A stretch of DNA of 64,000 nucleotides, from the NCBI GenBank assembly GCA_963732655.1, contig CAVTAI010000005.1:248001-312000 (forward strand), written 5' to 3'. A program made the position numbers and the translations under genes. The stretch comes from CAVTWS01 sp963732655. Lineage in GTDB: Bacteria; Actinomycetota; Acidimicrobiia; Acidimicrobiales; SHLQ01. Below are positions 28,874-37,357 of the stretch, in pieces. Below the pieces are notes generated by a model. The model did no database searches. It saw only the letters and a program-made list of their open reading frames with translations, and had not been told where the DNA came from. The first letter of the stretch is position 1; each line of letters begins with the position of its first letter.

Positions 28874-29644
28874 TCACGTGACGGCACTCGGCTCGTAGTT
28901 GACCGCACGATGGGTGCGGCCACCGGCCACCAGGATCAGCTGTCCCGTGACCCACGACGCAGCATCGGAGGCCAGGTACACGACCGCAGCGGCGATGTCG
29001 TCGGGAGTTCCGGTGCGCCCGAGAGGTACCGACGCCGTGATCTCGGCAAGCTTGGCTGGGTCGTCGGTGAGGACCTCCCGGAACGCCTCGGTCACGACCG
29101 GACCGGGGGCCACGCCGTTGACCCGGATGTTCGGCGCGAGCTCGAGCGCCAGGGTCTCGGTCATGTTGTTCATTCCGGCCTTCGCTGCGGCGTACGGCCC
29201 GGTCGACGGCGAGCCGCGGGTCCCTGCGCCCGACGAGATGTTCACGATCGACCCGCCAGCCGTCATGTGCCTGGCCGCCGCCTTGCAGCCCTGGAACGCG
29301 CTCGTGAGGTTGAGCTCGAGCTGGGCACGGAAGACCTCGTCGGGCGTGTCGATCAGGGCGCGTGTCGCCTTCTCGTCGGAGCCCCCGACGTTGTTCACCC
29401 AGATGTCGAGCCTGCCGAACTCCTCGACGGCTCGCCGGGCGACCACGTCGGAGAAGTCGCGGATGTCGCCATCGACGATTACAGATCGTCGGCCGCGTTG
29501 GCGGACACCAGCGGCGGTCTCCTCGAGGTCGCCGAGCCGCCGGGCGTTGAGGACGAGGTCGCAACCGTATTCGGCGAGCCCCCACGCGATGGCTCGGCCG
29601 ATGCCTTGACCTGAGCCGGTCACGACGGCGACTCGGTCGGTCAT
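28874..29644 (-). CDS. SDR-family oxidoreductase
   Basis: A 256-residue classical SDR with TGSGQGIG near residue 10, NNVGG in place of NNAG, Ser in NISSGAG and catalytic YAAAK. Arg in NARR suggests NADP. It resembles 3-ketoacyl-reductase-type enzymes of actinobacterial lipid metabolism. ATG 29644 gives the normal N-terminus; longer in-frame starts exist but would cross the inverted repeat at 29679. It is divergent from the molybdopterin enzyme and the two share a 61-base promoter region. Confidence 0.82.
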   Translation of the reverse strand: MTDRVAVVTGSGQGIGRAIAWGLAEYGCDLVLNARRLGDLEETAAGVRQRGRRSVIVDGDIRDFSDVVARRAVEEFGRLDIWVNNVGGSDEKATRALIDTPDEVFRAQLELNLTSAFQGCKAAARHMTAGGSIVNISSGAGTRGSPSTGPYAAAKAGMNNMTETLALELAPNIRVNGVAPGPVVTEAFREVLTDDPAKLAEITASVPLGRTGTPDDIAAAVVYLASDAASWVTGQLILVAGGRTHRAVNYEPSAVT

Positions 29645-29678
29645 CTCGAACAGTTCTCGCAGTCGCACTCGCGTGGAT

Positions 29679-29695
29679 ACTAGCTGAGCGCTAGT
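29679..29695. promoter_or_regulatory. Inverted repeat in a divergent promoter, probable operator
   Basis: actagc-tgagc-gctagt: perfect 6-base arms with a 5-base spacer, in the short gap between the divergent SDR (29644) and molybdopterin gene (29706). It ends ten bases before the latter ATG. The form suits a TetR-type repressor; which regulator binds is not shown. Confidence 0.5.
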
Positions 29696-29705
29696 TTCCT
29701 CCAGC

Positions 29706-31931
29706 ATGGTCTCGAAGCGGAAGTCCTTCTGCCGGGTCTGCCATGCGGCCTGCCCGATCGAGGTCGAGGTCGGCGACGGGGAGCGGGTGCTCAAGGTCGC
29801 CGCCGACGTCGCCGACCAGCTGTTCGGTGGGTACACCTGCATCAAGGGTCGTCAACTGGGGGATCAACACCACCATCCCGATCGGCTCCGTTCCTCGCTT
29901 CGCCGGACGGGACGGGGATTCGTGCCCATCGCCTCAGCGGTTGCTCTCGACGAGATAGCCGCGGCCATCGACCGTGTCGTGGCCGAGCACGGCCCCCGTG
30001 CCGTGGCCAGCTACACCGGTACCGGCGCATTTCAGAACTCGACGTCGGTCCCAGTGACCGCGGCATGGCATGCCGGGTTCGGCTCGCCGTCCTTCTACAC
30101 CTCGATAACGATCGACCAGCCCGCCCACCGCGCCGCCGGGCTGCGGATGGGGACCTGGGAAGCGGGCTGGGACAACTTCACCGACGCCGACGTCTCCCTG
30201 GCTGTCGGCTACAACCCGCTGGTGTCGAGCTACGGCCCCGCCGGTGGCCTGCAAGGCACCAATCCGTTCGTTGCGTTACGTCGGGCTCGCGAGCGCGGCC
30301 TCAAGTTGATCGTCGTCGATCCTCGTCGCACCGAACTGGCCTCGGCCGCTGATCTGTGGCTTCAGGTCCAGCCAGGGGAGGACCCCACGCTGGTCGGCGG
30401 GCTGATCCGCCACATCCTCGCCCGCGGCCTGCACGACACGGCGTTCTGCGAGCAACATGTCGACGGAGTCGAGGCCCTTGGTGCTGCGGTCGATGGGTTC
30501 ACCCCCGAGTACGTCGCTGAGAGGGCGCGGGTCCCGGCCTCCGACGTCGTTCGCGCCGCAGAACTGTTCGCCGCCGGCCCGCGGGGCGCCGCCGGAACGG
30601 GAACCGGCCCGAACATGGCCCCGCACTCGATGCTCACCGAACACTTGACGTTGGCCTTGAACGTTCTGTGTGGGCGGGTCCGGCGAGCCGGCGACGTACT
30701 CGAGTGTGGGAGCTTCCTCCTCCCGGGTGAAACCCGTCAGGCAAGGGTGGTGGCGCCTCGTGATCCGACTCCGGGGGCGCCACATCGCGTGGGTGGACTC
30801 TCGGGGATGCCCGGCGAGATGCTGACCAACCGTCTGGCCGACGAGATCCTCCAACCGGGCGACGGACAGGTCCGCGTCCTGATCGTCTCCGGCGGCAACC
30901 CCATTGTGGCGTTCCCCGATCAAGCCAAGACCGAGGCGGCGCTCGACGCGCTCGAGCTGCTGGTGGTGATCGACCCGAGGATGACGCCCACTGCGCTCCG
31001 TGCTCACTACGTGATCGCGCCGCGCCTCGAGTTGGAACGCGCCGACGTCCCCCACATCATGGACAGCCGGTTCCCAGCGCCGTACAGCAACTACACCCCG
31101 GCAGTGCTCGACACCGACGACGACTTGCTCGCCGAGTGGGAGGTGTTCGCGGGGATAGCGGCCCGCAACGGCACCGAGATCTTCCTGTCCGGCGGACGCG
31201 TCCCACACGCCGGCGGCGCTCTGGCCGCCGACCTCGATGACGACGCGATCCTCGACCTCGTGTACGCCGACGCTCGCCTACCCATGGACGAGATACGCAA
31301 CAGCCGAGGCGTGATCCACGACAACCGGCATGTCCTGGTCGTGGCGTCCGGCGCCGATGATGTCGCCAGGTTCTCGCTCGCCCCGGCCGACATCGTGGCC
31401 GAGCTTGCCCAGGTGCAGCGCGAGTCGAGCGGCGCTGAGGTGCTCCACGGTTACGTCGCCGGTGAGTTCCCGTTCCGTCTCGTGAGCCGCCGGATGAAGC
31501 ACGTCGTGAACTCCCTCGGTCGCGAGCTTCCCGCACTCAGTCGGATCGGGACCACGAATCCGGCGTACCTGCACCCCGACGACCTGGAACGGTTGGGGGT
31601 CGCAGATGGTGAACTGGTGCTGATCGAGTCGCCCCACGGTTCCGTCGTCGGTGTGGCAGCCCTCGCAGGAGATGTCAAGGCCGGCGTCGTGTCGATGTCG
31701 CACGCCTGGGGCGGTTCATCCGACGACGACGACGTGCGCGGCCGCGGCGTGCCGACCAACCGACTCGTTTCCACCGACGACGGATTCGATCCGATCACCG
31801 GGATGGCCGTGCAGAGCGCGATACCGGTGCGGGTGCGTGCCGCCCAGATGGCGTCAGGGGACCCCAGTTCGCGATCGCCGTTGCCGGCCGACGATCCCGT
31901 CGGGAAAGCGCACCGCGGCGACCACGAGTAG
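29706..31931 (+). CDS. Molybdopterin-dependent oxidoreductase (DMSO-reductase superfamily)
   Basis: A 741-residue enzyme. C9, C12, C16 and C45 (CRVCHAAC and YTC) form the N-terminal [4Fe-4S] site. Molybdopterin domains follow (YTGTGAFQN, VDPRRTELASAADLWLQVQPGEDPTLVGG, SGGNPIVAFPDQ), and the C-terminal dinucleotide-binding domain has RIGTTNPAYLHPDDLERLGV. It has no Tat signal, so it is cytoplasmic. Family members oxidise or hydroxylate varied organic substrates. Family sequence seems to end near IPVRVRA; the last 25 or so residues overlap the convergent ABC permease gene by 78 bases and may result from loss of an earlier stop. Confidence 0.85.
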   Translation: MVSKRKSFCRVCHAACPIEVEVGDGERVLKVAADVADQLFGGYTCIKGRQLGDQHHHPDRLRSSLRRTGRGFVPIASAVALDEIAAAIDRVVAEHGPRAVASYTGTGAFQNSTSVPVTAAWHAGFGSPSFYTSITIDQPAHRAAGLRMGTWEAGWDNFTDADVSLAVGYNPLVSSYGPAGGLQGTNPFVALRRARERGLKLIVVDPRRTELASAADLWLQVQPGEDPTLVGGLIRHILARGLHDTAFCEQHVDGVEALGAAVDGFTPEYVAERARVPASDVVRAAELFAAGPRGAAGTGTGPNMAPHSMLTEHLTLALNVLCGRVRRAGDVLECGSFLLPGETRQARVVAPRDPTPGAPHRVGGLSGMPGEMLTNRLADEILQPGDGQVRVLIVSGGNPIVAFPDQAKTEAALDALELLVVIDPRMTPTALRAHYVIAPRLELERADVPHIMDSRFPAPYSNYTPAVLDTDDDLLAEWEVFAGIAARNGTEIFLSGGRVPHAGGALAADLDDDAILDLVYADARLPMDEIRNSRGVIHDNRHVLVVASGADDVARFSLAPADIVAELAQVQRESSGAEVLHGYVAGEFPFRLVSRRMKHVVNSLGRELPALSRIGTTNPAYLHPDDLERLGVADGELVLIESPHGSVVGVAALAGDVKAGVVSMSHAWGGSSDDDDVRGRGVPTNRLVSTDDGFDPITGMAVQSAIPVRVRAAQMASGDPSSRSPLPADDPVGKAHRGDHE

Positions 31932-33796
31932 CAGCCCGTTGACTGCGAACTGGTAGCTCGACGCCGAGTCGCTGATCTGGTCGAGCGCCACGGTCAGGAG
32001 TCCTCCGCTCGCCATCGCTCCGGCCAACAGCGCCGCGACCGGCACCGCGATGCCCGAAAGGTACGTGAAGGCCAGTGCCACGATGGAGTTCAGCACCCCA
32101 AAGGACGACACCGAAACGATCTGACGCTGATAGGCGAGCAATGTGCCCGCCAAACCCGAGAGGAGCCCGGCGAGCGCGAAAGCCGTCACCTTCGATTCGG
32201 TGACGCCGATGCCCAAGGCGCTCGCCGCTCGTTCGTTCGCGCGGACCGCGAGCCAGCGCCGGCCCGTCTGCCCACGGCGGATACCGGTGACGCACACCAC
32301 CGCGGCGGCCGAGACGATGATGCACAGGATGGCGAACTGTTTGCGTGGATAGGCGTCACCCACCGCCCCGATACCGAGATCGAGTCCACCGATCTCGGGT
32401 CGGTCGACCGTCGACCCTCCGAGGCCGCCGGTAAACCATGACCACTTGAACACGAGCTCCTCCACGGCGACCGACGCTGCGAGGGTCGCGATGGCCAGGC
32501 TCTCGCCGCGAACTCGCAGCGCCGGAAGACTGGTCACGGATGCGACTATGGCGGCCACCAGGACTCCGGCAGCGGGAGCAAGCGGAAAGCCGAGTCCGGC
32601 GTTGTCGGCAAACCTCACCATGGCGAACGCAGCCAATCCGGCGAGCGCGTAGGTGGCGAGAGAGATCTGACCCACCAAACCGGTGATCACCACGATCGAC
32701 AGTGCGAAGAGTGACGCGATGGCGGAGATCGTGATGCCGAGACGCCAGGAGCTATTGGTGAGCGTGACCGCGACAACTGCGCTGACACCGATCGCCACGG
32801 TGACGGGGATGGCGAGCCGGGGGTCGGTGGCCGGAGGAAGGCGCGCTTGCTCAACGACACCGCGGCGCTCGAATCCGAGGTCGCGCCGCAGACCGAGCGT
32901 GGCCAGTATGAGCACGAAGGGAACGCCCTGTTGCAGCCCTATGTCGGGAAGCCAATCCCATTCAGTCTGAAGGTTGAGCAACTCGGACTGCAACATTCCG
33001 ATGGTCAGCCCGGCAACAACGGTCGGCCAGATGGCTCGCAGCCGGCCCACGAGAGCGGCCGCGACCGCTGGTACGACGAGCAGGCTGGTCGTGCCCGGAT
33101 CGAGCCGTATGCTCGGTGCCGCCAGAATGAGTGCCATCGCACCGAGGACCGTCGCGAGGCCCAGTTCACCACCCCGATGGCATGGGGCGAGATCCCCAGC
33201 AGCACGGCACCCCGCTCGTTCTCGGCGCTGGCACGGGTGGCCAGACCAAGTCGGGTGTACCGGTAGAGCAGAGACAACACACCTGCTGCAGCCGCCACAA
33301 GACCGGCCAGTAGGTAACGATCGATGGGTGCGCGGACGTCGCCCACCGTCACCAGGCGCGACGGCAAGGGTCCATCAAGGGTCAGAGCCGACGTGCCCTG
33401 ATTCGGAAACCGTAAGCCGACGATCGAGATGAAGTAGAGAAGGAGCCCGAGCGACGCCACAAGTCGAGCCAAGGGATGCGATGCGCGCAGCCACCGGAAC
33501 ACGGTGAGATACAAGGTGGCGCCGAGGGCGATGGCCATCACGACGCTCACGACGAGGGCGGTCGTGACGGTCGGCCGATCGACGATCGGCACTCGACCAG
33601 GTAGTCCGAGGACGGGCAGGACGAGTTCACCGGTGGCCCGTAGCTCGTAGTAGGCGACCGCGACGTACATTCCAGCAGCGGCGTGGGCCAGGTTGACGAC
33701 TCGGCTTGCTCGCTGGGTGACCACAAGGCCCAATCCCAGCGCGGCGATGACGGCGCCACTACCCAGCCCGAGCAGGAGATACGTCAGGTGCTGCAC
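31854..33796 (-). CDS. Fused LivH-LivM branched-chain-type ABC permease, frameshifted
   Basis: About 647 residues, comprising both membrane subunits of a Liv-type importer in one chain. The LivH part (residues 1-285) has GLVVTQRASRVVNLAHAAAGMY and GLATRASAENERGAVLLGI; the LivM part (about 340-647) has QISLATYALAGLAAFA, LALRVRG-like SLPALRVRGES and RWLAVRANERAASALGI. Near 33158-33163 the frame breaks: VVNWA is followed in the other frame by ATVLGAMALILAA, as in LivH proteins, so one c seems missing. GTG 33796 follows the binding-protein stop by seven bases. ATP-binding subunits are at 38931 and 39692. Confidence 0.82.
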
Positions 33797-33803
33797 CGTC
33801 GAC

Positions 33804-35213
33804 TCAGTCGAGACCGGCGAAGAGCTCGACGGTGTCGATCCAGCCGCCGCCGACGTCGGCGTTGTCATCGAGACCGGGACCGTTGACTCGAAACATCACC
33901 TGCTGGGGGGCGCAGAGCGCGGCGAGTCCAGGGACCTGGTTCCCGTCGCACGTGTAGGGGTGGCCCCAGAAGCTGGGCCGATCGTCGGTGGACCGGATCA
34001 GATCGATGAGAGCCGCCGAGGTGACGGCATCGGGGCCCAGCTCGACGAGCAGCGAATACAGGTTCATGAAGCCGCGGAGACCCACCGTTCCCGCGCCACC
34101 GGCGGGCTCGTCGGCGTAGAGGTCGATCACATCGGTGAAGATGTCGCCCTCGATGTTGGCGTCGTCGGCCGTTCCCTCGGAGTTGAAGATCACCGTGGCT
34201 GCCGCGTCGCCTGCCGCTGCGACGATCTCGTCGGCCGCGCAGGCGCCAACCATGTAGAGCTGACCCTCGAGGCCGAGGTCCACAAACTGCTCCATGATGG
34301 GCACGCACGACCCTCCGGCGGCCAGAACGATCACTGCATCAGCGCCGATCTCCTGAGCCTTGGTGAGCACGGGCAGGAAGTCGGTGGCCACGATCGGGAA
34401 CGACACCAACTCGACATCGATTCCGAGTTGCTCACCAACGCTGGCGCCGTAGTCCTCGGCCGTGACCTGAAATGCGTCGAACTCGCCGTACGCGATCAGT
34501 GCCGTCGTCGCACCGTTGGCCGCGGCGTGAGCCAAGAACGCAGCCATGGCGCCGGCCGTGCCGCCGCTGAAGTAGAAGTTCACCGCGCTGCGTTGCTCGA
34601 CCAGGTTGGCCGGGATGCCACCGATCAACGGGATGCCGTTCTGCTCGAACACTGGAATCGAGCCGTTGCTCGTCACGTCGATGCCGCCAACGACCGCAAC
34701 CACCCCCTCCTGCACCAGCTCTTGGGCGCAAGCCTGCGACTGCTCGACGCTGAAGCTGGTGATGCAGGAGCGCAGCTCGATCGGCCGTCCGCCGACGCCG
34801 CCGAGCTCCTCGTTCACGAACGCCACGCCAGCTTCGACCGCGGCGCGAAGCTCGGGGTACGAGCCGAGGGGCGTGTTCTCTTGATTGACCATGCCGAGGA
34901 CGATCGGTTCTGCGTCAGGATCGGCGCGAACGGTGGCATCTGGAACCGTCCCGAGGAACCACGGCGCGCCGGCATGGCGTCCGAGGACCGTGTCGGGCCC
35001 GGCGGCCGGGCCCACGGGTGATGTGGTCTCGGTTGTCGCGGTTTCGGTGGCTGGAGCCAGGGTCGTCTCGTCGATCGGCGTCGACTCAGCAACATCGGTC
35101 GCGTCGCCGTCAGCGCTGCTGGCGGTACCGCCAGCGTCGTCGCCTGATTCGCTGCAGGCCGAGGCGAACACGGCGGCCAGCACCAAGATAGGGACGATTC
35201 GTCGAACGGTCAT
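33804..35213 (-). CDS. Liv-type ABC transporter substrate-binding lipoprotein
   Basis: A 469-residue lipoprotein. The signal peptide ends in a lipobox (FASAC, C20), followed by a Ser/Thr/Asp-rich linker to about residue 90, then a periplasmic-binding-protein type I fold (VLGMVNQENTPLGSYPELRAAVE, VVAVVGGIDVTSNG, AYGEFDAFQ). Such proteins capture amino acids, aromatic acids or other carboxylates. ATG 35213 has GGGGGGAAAC before it. It leads the fused permease gene and is divergent from the carotenoid-oxygenase operon that carries the ATPases, so both halves serve one importer. The ligand is unknown. Confidence 0.88.
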   Translation of the reverse strand: MTVRRIVPILVLAAVFASACSESGDDAGGTASSADGDATDVAESTPIDETTLAPATETATTETTSPVGPAAGPDTVLGRHAGAPWFLGTVPDATVRADPDAEPIVLGMVNQENTPLGSYPELRAAVEAGVAFVNEELGGVGGRPIELRSCITSFSVEQSQACAQELVQEGVVAVVGGIDVTSNGSIPVFEQNGIPLIGGIPANLVEQRSAVNFYFSGGTAGAMAAFLAHAAANGATTALIAYGEFDAFQVTAEDYGASVGEQLGIDVELVSFPIVATDFLPVLTKAQEIGADAVIVLAAGGSCVPIMEQFVDLGLEGQLYMVGACAADEIVAAAGDAAATVIFNSEGTADDANIEGDIFTDVIDLYADEPAGGAGTVGLRGFMNLYSLLVELGPDAVTSAALIDLIRSTDDRPSFWGHPYTCDGNQVPGLAALCAPQQVMFRVNGPGLDDNADVGGGWIDTVELFAGLD

Positions 35214-35261
35214 CTGGTTTCCCCCCAAGGTTTGTCCGGCCCCAACAGGCATCGTGGGCCG

Positions 35262-35316
35262 GCACCGACTTCCGGACCGATCTCCGGTAAACACTGTTAA
35301 GTCGGTGCTCTATAGT
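35262..35316. promoter_or_regulatory. Divergent promoter with 10-bp inverted repeat and TATAGT -10 element
   Basis: gcaccgactt (35262-35271) and aagtcggtgc (35299-35308) are perfect 10-base inverted arms 27 bases apart, centred in the 153-base gap between the binding-protein gene and the oxygenase gene. TATAGT at 35311-35316 is a good -10 box for the plus operon. The right arm sits just upstream of it, where a repressor would block RNA polymerase. The TetR gene at 36761 is the natural candidate. Confidence 0.6.
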
Positions 35317-35366
35317 GGCACAGATATCCGAACGCCTCGCAGGCGGCGTGAACCTTGGGGGAACGC

Positions 35367-36764
35367 ATGACCACGATCGAACCGAGCACGGAGACGGCCG
35401 CCGAAGCATCGCCGTGGCACCTATCCGGCAAACAGGCGCCGGTCCTCGACGAGGTGACGCTGACCGAGCTCGAAGTAAAGGGTTCCATCCCCGGCGACCT
35501 CCGTGGCCGCTACTTCCGCAACGGCCCCAACCCGCAGACCGGCGTATCGCCGCATTGGTTCTTCGGCGACGGCATGCTCCACGGCGTAGAGCTTGCCGAC
35601 GGACAGGCCAGCTGGTATCGCAATCGCTACATCCGCACCCCGTTGTACGCCAGCCCGGGGGTGGGCCGATTCGAGCTCGCCATGAATCCCGAGACGTTCG
35701 TCATGGACTACAGCGTCACCACTGCCAACACGCACGTGATGTCGCACGCAGGACGCATCCTGGCGGTCGAGGAGGCCGGCTTCCCCTATCAGATCGGCGC
35801 CGGGCTCGACACGGTCGGCCCTTTCGACTTCGACGGGCGGCTCACCACGCCGATGACCGCGCATCCCAAGGTCTGTCCCCAGACCGGCGAGATGCTGTTC
35901 TTCGGCTACGGCTTCACGCCGCCGTACCTGACGTATCACCGAGTCGATGCGGCAGGTGTGCTCGTGCAGAGCGAGCCGATCACCATGGGCGGACCGACCA
36001 TGGTGCACGACTTCGCCGTCACGCGGAACTACGCGGTGTTCATGGACCTTCCTGCGGTGTTCGACATGGATCTCGCGATCGCCGGTGATTCCATGCCCAT
36101 CCGATGGGACGACAACTACCGGGCTCGGTTCGGCATCATGGCTCGTGCCGGAACCGATGCCGACGTCCGATGGTTCGACGTCGATCCGTGTTACGTCTTC
36201 CATACCTTGAACGCCTACGAGGACGACGGCCGGGTGATCGTGCACGGCTTCCGGGTCCCCGAACTGTGGCGCGCCAACTCCGATCTCGACTTGAACAACC
36301 CGGTCATGAACAACGAGGCCAACGGTCACCTCCACGAGTGGTCGTTCGACCTGACCACCGGCCGGGTCGATGAACGCCAGCTCGACGACCAGCCCGCCGA
36401 TTTCCCGCGATTGGCCGAGTCCCTCGTCGGCGATCGCTTCCGCTACGGGTACGCCATGGCGCTCATGTTCGGCGCCGATCGCGGCGAGATCCTCAAGTTC
36501 GACTTCGGCGATGGCGCCGCCAAGACCGCGCACACGTTCCCCCTCGGCCATCATCCAGGTGAGCCGTCATTCGCTCCGGCCGACAACCCCGCCAACGAGG
36601 ACGACGGGTGGCTGCTTACGTTCGTCCTCGATGAGACCACCGATACGAGCTACCTGGCCGTGCTCGACGCATCAGACCTCACCGCAGACCCGGTGGCCGA
36701 GATCCATGTGCCGCGGCGCATCCCCACGGGGTTCCACGGCAGCTGGATTCCCGACGCGACGTGA
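35367..36764 (+). CDS. Carotenoid oxygenase (carotenoid/stilbene cleavage dioxygenase)
   Basis: A 465-residue seven-bladed propeller iron enzyme. The start GDLRGRYFRNGPNPQ with FFGDGMLHGVELADG is diagnostic, and the four iron-binding His are in AHPK, VHDF, FHTLNAY and the C-terminal FHGSW. Family members split a C=C bond of carotenoids, apocarotenoids or lignostilbenes with O2. It is cytosolic with no signal peptide. ATG 35367 follows TTGGGGGAA. It leads an operon with a TetR regulator, an acyl-CoA ligase and the ABC ATPases, which suggests catabolism of an imported substrate over pigment synthesis. Confidence 0.9.
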   Translation: MTTIEPSTETAAEASPWHLSGKQAPVLDEVTLTELEVKGSIPGDLRGRYFRNGPNPQTGVSPHWFFGDGMLHGVELADGQASWYRNRYIRTPLYASPGVGRFELAMNPETFVMDYSVTTANTHVMSHAGRILAVEEAGFPYQIGAGLDTVGPFDFDGRLTTPMTAHPKVCPQTGEMLFFGYGFTPPYLTYHRVDAAGVLVQSEPITMGGPTMVHDFAVTRNYAVFMDLPAVFDMDLAIAGDSMPIRWDDNYRARFGIMARAGTDADVRWFDVDPCYVFHTLNAYEDDGRVIVHGFRVPELWRANSDLDLNNPVMNNEANGHLHEWSFDLTTGRVDERQLDDQPADFPRLAESLVGDRFRYGYAMALMFGADRGEILKFDFGDGAAKTAHTFPLGHHPGEPSFAPADNPANEDDGWLLTFVLDETTDTSYLAVLDASDLTADPVAEIHVPRRIPTGFHGSWIPDAT

Positions 36765-37357
36765 CCGGGCCACTCACCCGCCACCTCATCGTCGCGACGG
36801 CGCGCTCGATGGTCGAGGCTGAAAGTGTTGGCGCGCTGTCGCTGCGCGGCGTCGCTCGCTCCCTTGGTGTCACCGCACCGGCCTTGTATGACCACGTCGA
36901 CTCGAAACCCGATCTTCTCCGCGCGGTTGCCGACAGCGGCTACGCCGACTTGGCCATGTCCTTCGAGTCCTCGAGCGGGCTCGACCCGCTCGACGCGATG
37001 GTCGAGAATGCGCGCCAATACGTCGCCTTTGCCATGGCGCACCGTGGGCTCTTCTCGCTGATGTTCCGGTATCGGCCGGCCGCGATCGTCCTCAGTGTCG
37101 ACAATGAACTGGCCGGCGCCACGCATGCGTTCGAAGCGAGCCTCGCTCACGTGGTCGCGGCCCTCGAGGCCGGGCTTCTCGCACCTGGCGACCCGCTCGA
37201 GTTGGGCCTCGTGATGTGGTCGGCAGTGCACGGCGTCGCCACGGTCTGCCTGCTGGCGCCCGAGCTCAATGCCGAAGGCAGGTTGCTCGACCAGGTGCTT
37301 CACACCGTGCTTCGTGGCATGGGCGCTCTCGCTCGGCCAGTCGGGGGCTCATGGTGA
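36761..37357 (+). CDS. TetR-family transcriptional regulator
   Basis: A 198-residue regulator. The N-terminal helix-turn-helix (residues about 20-55) reads LSLRGVARSLGVTAPALYDHVDSKPDLL, typical of TetR/AcrR. The C-terminal ligand-binding part contains the HRGLFSLMFR stretch of the WHG-domain (TetR_C_33-like) group. GTG 36761 overlaps the oxygenase stop by four bases. It probably controls the divergent promoter at 35214-35366, where a 10-base inverted repeat is found; the effector may be the imported compound or its CoA ester. Confidence 0.87.
   Translation: MTGPLTRHLIVATARSMVEAESVGALSLRGVARSLGVTAPALYDHVDSKPDLLRAVADSGYADLAMSFESSSGLDPLDAMVENARQYVAFAMAHRGLFSLMFRYRPAAIVLSVDNELAGATHAFEASLAHVVAALEAGLLAPGDPLELGLVMWSAVHGVATVCLLAPELNAEGRLLDQVLHTVLRGMGALARPVGGSW

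Noticed and set aside
31854..33137. A separate LivM gene starting at ATG 33137.
   Set aside because: Its first 50 residues continue the LivH domain (LGAMALILAA), so the true gene begins at 33796 and is broken by one base.
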